A DNA stretch of 44,893 bases, from assembly GCA_002811645.1 (NCBI GenBank), contig PDIP01000057.1:230225-275117 (forward strand), read 5' to 3'. Source of the DNA: Corallochytrium limacisporum. Taxonomy: Eukaryota > Opisthokonta. Within the stretch, counting starts at the first letter, position 1. Every line of letters starts with the position of its first letter. This document shows, in pieces, positions 40,205 through 44,893 of this stretch. The notes beneath the pieces are model-generated. The model worked only from the letters and a program-made list of their open reading frames with translations. It did not search any database and was not told the origin of the DNA. Made by a program: the position numbers and the translations under genes.

Positions 40205-40372
40205 CTAGTGCTTGTGGTCGTATTCAGACAGACGGCGAGGAATTGGACGGCCAGCGGCCTTCTCCTGCTCAACCAACTTCTCCATAGAATTGCGGCGAGC
40301 CTGCTGAGATAGAGCATAGTAGCCAGCGCCCGCGGCGGCAGCAGATCCACCGATAACAGCAATAGAATACAT
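40205..40372 (-). CDS. 55-residue single-pass membrane protein
   Basis: This is a short protein starting at ATG 40372. The open frame extends upstream, but without another ATG. Residues 2-20 form a glycine/alanine-rich hydrophobic helix with small-xxx-small spacing (IAVIGGSAAAAGAGYYAL). A basic then mixed-charge tail follows (RRNSMEKLVEQEKAAGRPIP) and ends in His/Lys. Size, N-terminal helix and basic tail resemble small mitochondrial inner-membrane proteins. No family is recognised. It converges with the TPR-J gene, with 129 nt between stop codons. The compositional order makes a chance frame unlikely. Confidence 0.55.
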   Translation of the reverse strand: MYSIAVIGGSAAAAGAGYYALSQQARRNSMEKLVEQEKAAGRPIPRRLSEYDHKH

Positions 40373-41006
40373 ACTTAAAGGTTTAGGGAAAAAGGGATTG
40401 TTTGCCAACGCTTTCCGCAGATCTAACTCTCATCATTCTCTGTTACCTTATGGAAAATAGATGGAGGACGGCCAATAAATACCTGTCAGTGCAGCCGGGG
40501 AGGCAAACAAGCACACAAGCGGAACATTGGTGTGTATAACGCACACTTCCGCAGTGAGCACCAGTTTGAGAGGCGGGAGAAGACCCGAAGTTGCGCAAGA
40601 GTGGACGGACACAGAAAGACACATAAGATCGGGGTACGCTGGACGTGTACAGACAGGGAGACCTTCGTGACACCGGAACTGCCGTTCGAAGAGCAGTGAC
40701 CTGTGTGCTGAGAGTAACAGCCCGGTGACCGAGGCCACGGGTCCAGATGTTTCGAGCCTTTCCCCACCTTCTCTGCGTGCCTGTGGCTGCCCTGCAGTGC
40801 TCCTCTGCTCCATCTCCGCGCTTGCGGTCATCAACGCAATTTACGAAAGACTGGGATTTCATGGTAATGTATACGAAGAGGACGTATTGCAATGAGTAGA
40901 AAATCCATTAATGAAGTACTAAAATAATTCTGATACGTACCCATAACTGCAGCCGGGACCAATAAATTCTTGTGAGGCTGCGATTTTTGCAGCGACCCCG
41001 CGAGGA

Positions 41007-41031
41007 CACTCACTCACTCTCTCTCTCTCTT
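41007..41031. repeat. Microsatellite (CACT)n(CT)n
   Basis: CACT repeats pass into CT dinucleotide repeats over about 25 bp. Confidence 0.8.
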
Positions 41032-41210
41032 TGTCGGTGATGATTCACGGTTAATGAGGTTTAAGCCCTCCTCCTGTTTGCCATTCCTCGGCCGTATCGC
41101 TTCAGAGCGGTTTCTCTTCCTTTCTTGTGTCAGTTCGTTCACTATTGCAATTTGGAACGTATCGGGGAAGCATGGGAAGAACAAGGATTGGCAATCCATC
41201 ACCACTTTTG

Positions 41211-41227
41211 GACGGTTCGGAACCGTC
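41211..41227. repeat. Perfect 8 bp inverted repeat with 1 nt centre
   Basis: GACGGTTC, one G, then GAACCGTC. It could be a protein-binding palindrome; the context gives no target gene. Confidence 0.5.
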
Positions 41228-41353
41228 GGTGGAAGGAGAATCGCGCATCCGGATGGGTGGGTTTGAAAGGTATGCCACTATGCGCAGCGGCAGCGGTTCG
41301 CATTCATTTTCTATGGGCTGAGGTCGTTCTGACTTTGTTTCTGCCGATGAACA

Positions 41354-41377
41354 CCCCCCCTCCCCCGGGGGGGGGGG
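41354..41377. repeat. C-run/G-run palindromic tract
   Basis: C7, T, C5 is followed directly by G11. It is the strongest hairpin and G-quadruplex candidate among the recurrent tracts in this window. Confidence 0.65.
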
Positions 41378-43816
41378 CAGTGGCGAGCCTCGCCTACAAA
41401 AAAGTTAAAAAAGTTTGGATCATCCGACCCCGTCCCTGCGCAGAAATCGTTGCGATTCTGGAAACCCATACGCAACCCGGCCTGTCCTGGACAAAAGCAT
41501 TTTCTTTGGGAAAACCGGGGAGGGGTTGGTTGGTTTTTGCCCGGTACGCAGCAGCAGGTGGCTGGCTGGCTGGCGCTCCCCCTTTCTCTTTCTTTTGCTT
41601 ATCATGTATAGACGAACAGCCGGAGCCACTGAATGTTTCATATGCAATCGTCACACCGCCCACGTCCAACACTGAAGGAAGTTGAGAAACATTTCGTTGC
41701 ATCCGACCAGTGGGAGACCAAGCGGGATGGACGGTCGGCGACAGGGATGCTCCATTATGTTTACTGAATATATTGGTACACAACCACGGTGCACGCGATG
41801 CGTATGGCACTGTGCATAGGTGGACAAGCTTGCGGGCGTTGTGCGGCTGATCCGTAGGGGAGTGCGGAGGGATCGAAGCATTCTTGCTGCAGAAGTGTGA
41901 AAAAGGATGAATCTCGTGCACCAGTCCTAGATTGCTTTCACATGATAACGACTTGGCAGCGTTTTGATATCTTATGCGTCAAACACATTCTTCTACTGGT
42001 ATGAACATGTTGATTGGCATCGTGCCAAATCTGAGTAGGATCGCAGCAGAGTGAAAGTCTCTACTGAGGTGCGGTACGAACCGCAGAGCGCAAGAAAGGT
42101 AGAGAAAGCATTGCTGGCTGCCCGGCTAAGAAGAACTCGAATAGCCAATGGCTCCCTTTGTTTTCTCGGTACGCACGACAACTACAGGCAGAACACGTAT
42201 AACATTCTGTGTGGAGCCGAGTGTGAACCTAAGAGGAGCGAACAGGAACGTTAGGACTTCCTTCTTTTCGCTCTCCAGGATGCCATATACTTTACTTAAA
42301 GCCTCATGAATTCCCTAAATCGCCCATCGGCCTGAAAGCCCCGTGCAAAACTCCTCGATATTGATTTGGCCATCAAAGGAGGGAAAGATGGGGAGGACTT
42401 GCTCCTCGGGCGGGCATGATGCGGTACCGGATCTGTCGGACGTCCCTGCATTGCCATCCAACAACCAGCAAAAGATGCCCCCAAAGAGACCTGCTATGTG
42501 CACGACCGCGTGTAACCGTGATAAAGTGGGCAAATGAACGCACTGCCACTGAATGTGAAACGGCATCCTCGCACGTTGCGATGGAGTCATTGTAGCGGAA
42601 TAGAAGTCTCATCCGAACCACGAATTGTGGTTGCTCTTCGAATGGATCCTCTCGTAGATGGGAAGATGCTCTTTTGACAGCTACGAGGTTGGGTCGTGGA
42701 CGAGGCCACAGTAGATGGTTTAGCAATTGTCCTGCCACTGATCTGGGGGAACACTGATCCAACAAAACCGACCTTCAGAATGTATGTATCGTTTGACTCA
42801 CAGCGCAATGAAGGTGAGACAGCACAATATTTCACTGTCTCTGACAGTACCGGACAAAGGACCTATGTGGGGGACAATGCTCACCCCGCCCACAAGACAC
42901 TGGTATACAACGCAGCGCTCGGGTGACTATGCGGGGAGAGCAGGCCAATAAGGTGGGTATTTCGGAAGACTTCATGTGTACAGAGCAAATCCTACCAGGA
43001 GGAATGCGCTCCATTGCCCCTAGGAGTACTGTGCGATACCCTTAGAGGAAAGTTTCTACTTGCATAGATGGGAGGCCCCATTGCGACCCGCTCCAGCAGA
43101 CTTCTATCCCGCAGTCTGAGGCAATGCCAGGGAACTGAACAGCGCCCCGCTGCTGAGAGCAATGATACAGGACACGTACTAATTCACGAATGGATCACTA
43201 TGATATGATGATGTTCAAAAACATCTTGCATAGGAAGCAACCTATACGAGCGACCAGGCAACCGCCAAATGCAAGATCAATTAATCATCCACGCGCATAT
43301 CCACTGTACATGTCATCTCCTATTCTTTGGTTGTGTGGTCAATCCGTTCGCGTGCAAATGTCTGAGATCTATCCATAAGATGTGACCGGAAGCGCCCGTT
43401 ACGATTGTCCATGCAGTCCATGTGTTCGATGAGGAGCTTCACTTTGTTGGAGAAGAAATGTTACACGTAAAAGGGCTGTTTGCGTTCAGAGTCGCTCCGG
43501 CCTTGTACTGTAGCCGATCTTTGTTCAGACCGGCCCTCCTGCCTGTGGGCGACTTGGTCTGTCCAGCGCTGTCACGGTCACTGCCCCACTGAAACAAAGG
43601 AGGCGTGGTTACCCAGGTCGGTGTAAATTCGAAAAAATAACTTATTAGGTTTTCAGTTATTATAGTTTCACCTCAAATGAGCTGCTTTTCAAGTTTGCGG
43701 CTGTACATGGTCGACACAGTATGATGACTAGAGTAAGCTATGTAATGGATCGGAAAGTATGCTAATGCTCGATATGTCGAATGGCAGATTTTGAAATAAC
43801 ACAACGTGTACACGAC

Positions 43817-44308
43817 TTAGTTGAGTTCCATGCTATCCTTGGCCTGGCGCTTGGCAGCTTCTGCCATTGTCTGGTCCAGAATCTTCTCTTGCTCTGTAGG
43901 TGCCGTAAGTAGGTCAATGTGCTTTTGAACCTCCCGAATATTGTCTTCCTTATCTTTAAGCTTGCCCTGTAGCAGACGCTCCTTCACAAAGTGGCGCTCA
44001 CGCTTCTCACGAATCTCTGAAACCCGCTTAACAGCCTTGACAGTGGATTCCCACAACTCTCGGTCATAGCGCACAGGCACGTTGCGGCGCTTCTCAAACT
44101 CAAAGGTAGAGTCTACCACAAGCTCTTTGCCTGCCGCTTTGCGGAATGCCTTGGTCCAGCGCACCTTCCGGGGATTACGCTTCATCTTGAAGGCTTTGTG
44201 ACACTTTCTACGGCAGAAACGGAACATCTTGCTATCATTGCGAACAAAGCAGATACCGTGCCCGGGGTAGATTGTGCTCGAGCAGAAGTAGCACTTCTCT
44301 AGACGCAT
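43817..44308 (-). CDS. RLP24: Ribosome biogenesis factor RLP24 (L24e-like)
   Basis: RLP24 is a placeholder for ribosomal protein L24 on pre-60S particles and recruits the AAA ATPase Rix7/Drg1 group for recycling. The 163-residue protein starts [19 protein letters not shown]. It has the four zinc-binding cysteines at 6, 9, 32 and 36 and the conserved block [20 protein letters not shown], then [20 protein letters not shown]. The extended charged C-terminal helix (residues about 90-163) is what separates RLP24 from ribosomal L24 itself. The gene is intronless. The start codon overlaps, on the opposite strand, the start of an unsupported 115-codon frame. Confidence 0.95.
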   Translation of the reverse strand: MRLEKCYFCSSTIYPGHGICFVRNDSKMFRFCRRKCHKAFKMKRNPRKVRWTKAFRKAAGKELVVDSTFEFEKRRNVPVRYDRELWESTVKAVKRVSEIREKRERHFVKERLLQGKLKDKEDNIREVQKHIDLLTAPTEQEKILDQTMAEAAKRQAKDSMELN

Positions 44309-44893
44309 GGCTGTCTTTCAAATTTCTACTGTGAATAAAATTCTATGTCTAAAGGATACCCAACCAGATCCCTATTTCAGCGAGTACTGTACAGTTTGCA
44401 CCTATTTACCTTGGGATCCCACCTCACGTGGTTTGCTATGTGAGTCGAAGATTTATTTCCTGTTCCAAATACCCATGCATAGTGTACGCTTAAATAGTCA
44501 TGGCTTTCTTCCTGACCAAGTTATTTTCTTTGGTCCACACCCAGATACGCTGTATTATCTGAAGCGCAGTGCGAACGGTCACTTGCCAAGAATGCTGTAC
44601 TTTCGCGCATGGGATGGGCTGCCTCCACCACTCATGTGCGTCCTTCTGCGATAGTGATAGTATGGGGCGGGGGAGGTGTGCGTGGGAGCACGCTTCGAAA
44701 CTTTTACTCGTCGTTTGCGGGTCCTTTGCGAGTCTCGAATTTCGCCTGGCTTCCCTCCTCCCCAGGGGGAGGGGGGCGCCCGTGTGCCTCATTGTGTTGG
44801 CCAGGAACCAGAAACAATCCGTATATTAAAATCGCACTTCAGCAGGAGCTGAGAATTCCATCCGTGGAAGAAAAATTTTGGAGGAGGGGGGGG
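44309..44893. other. Right-edge intergenic sequence
   Basis: This holds the RLP24 promoter. A 115-codon plus-strand frame (44307-44654) starts at an ATG that overlaps the RLP24 start codon but shows no recognisable domain. A GC palindrome lies at 44753-44777, and the window ends in a G8 run, which may mark a contig end. Confidence 0.4.
44753..44777. repeat. C-run/G-run palindromic tract
   Basis: CCCTCCTCCCC followed by AGGGGGAGGGGGGCGCC. It is nearly the same design as 2577-2604, with an identical CCCTCCTCCCC arm. Confidence 0.6.

Larger units (their letters stand above)
40373..43816. other. 3.4 kb intergenic region before RLP24
   Basis: No gene was supported. It contains a (CACT)n(CT)n microsatellite (41007-41031), a short perfect palindrome (41211-41227) and a large C-run/G-run tract (41354-41377). 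Around 42300-42930 there are open frames on both strands, one with EF-hand-like fragments, which are noted as a finding but not called. Confidence 0.4.

Noticed and set aside
41125-41921. Long frames on both strands around the GC palindrome at 41354-41377
   Set aside because: They are mutually antisense, pass through homopolymer runs and have no recognisable domain.

Overview
This is a 44.9 kb piece of a nuclear eukaryotic genome. It carries about 20 protein genes on both strands, almost all without introns. The three introns that can be resolved (one in MSH5, two in the PRR5-like gene) are short, 65 to 146 nt, with GTAAGT donors. The gene content is opisthokont. It includes an AKAP10 (D-AKAP2)-type RGS protein that keeps the C-terminal PKA-anchoring helix, a PRR5/Protor TORC2 subunit that reads like the animal protein, a TP53I11-like membrane protein, an LRRC57-like protein, USE1, an APH + acyl-CoA dehydrogenase fusion (ACAD11 type) and a Delta-9 desaturase with a C-terminal cytochrome b5 domain (OLE1 layout). 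I infer an intron-poor unicellular relative of animals or fungi; the species cannot be fixed from this window. No tRNA, rRNA, CRISPR array or intact transposon was recognised.

Layout. 0-5.3 kb: AKAP10-like (-) and an NmrA-type NAD(P)-binding protein (+), with a 2 kb spacer holding a diverged direct repeat. 6.8-14.4 kb: PP4 catalytic subunit (+), the meiotic mismatch-repair homologue MSH5 (-, with a short first exon), an uncharacterised HAD-like protein (+) and the ACAD11-like fusion (-). 15.5-22.4 kb: secretory cyclophilin (+), LRRC57-like (-), TP53I11-like (+), the molybdenum-cofactor pair MoaC and MoaA (both -, adjacent) and the spliced PRR5-like gene (+). 23.7-32.7 kb: a small mitochondrial-type membrane protein (+), mitochondrial ATP synthase alpha (+), a LysM membrane protein (-), a 234-base assembly gap, the desaturase (+) and USE1 (-). 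35.7-44.3 kb: a short-chain dehydrogenase (+), a divergent pair of TPR + J-domain co-chaperones (DNAJC7-like on -, a second one on +), a 55-residue membrane protein (-) and ribosome-biogenesis factor RLP24 (-).

Functional links are local. MoaA and MoaC catalyse consecutive first steps of molybdopterin synthesis. The two TPR-J proteins share one intergenic region. The remaining genes are housekeeping genes with no evident operon logic. Several genes have a TATA-like box roughly 90 to 110 nt upstream of the ATG. The spacers repeatedly contain C-run/G-run palindromes and long G runs, and one of these abuts the assembly gap. I did not find a convincing undescribed multi-gene system. The most useful leads are the AKAP10-like anchor, the MoaA-MoaC arrangement, the HAD-like family, the TPR-J pair and the recurrent GC palindromes.
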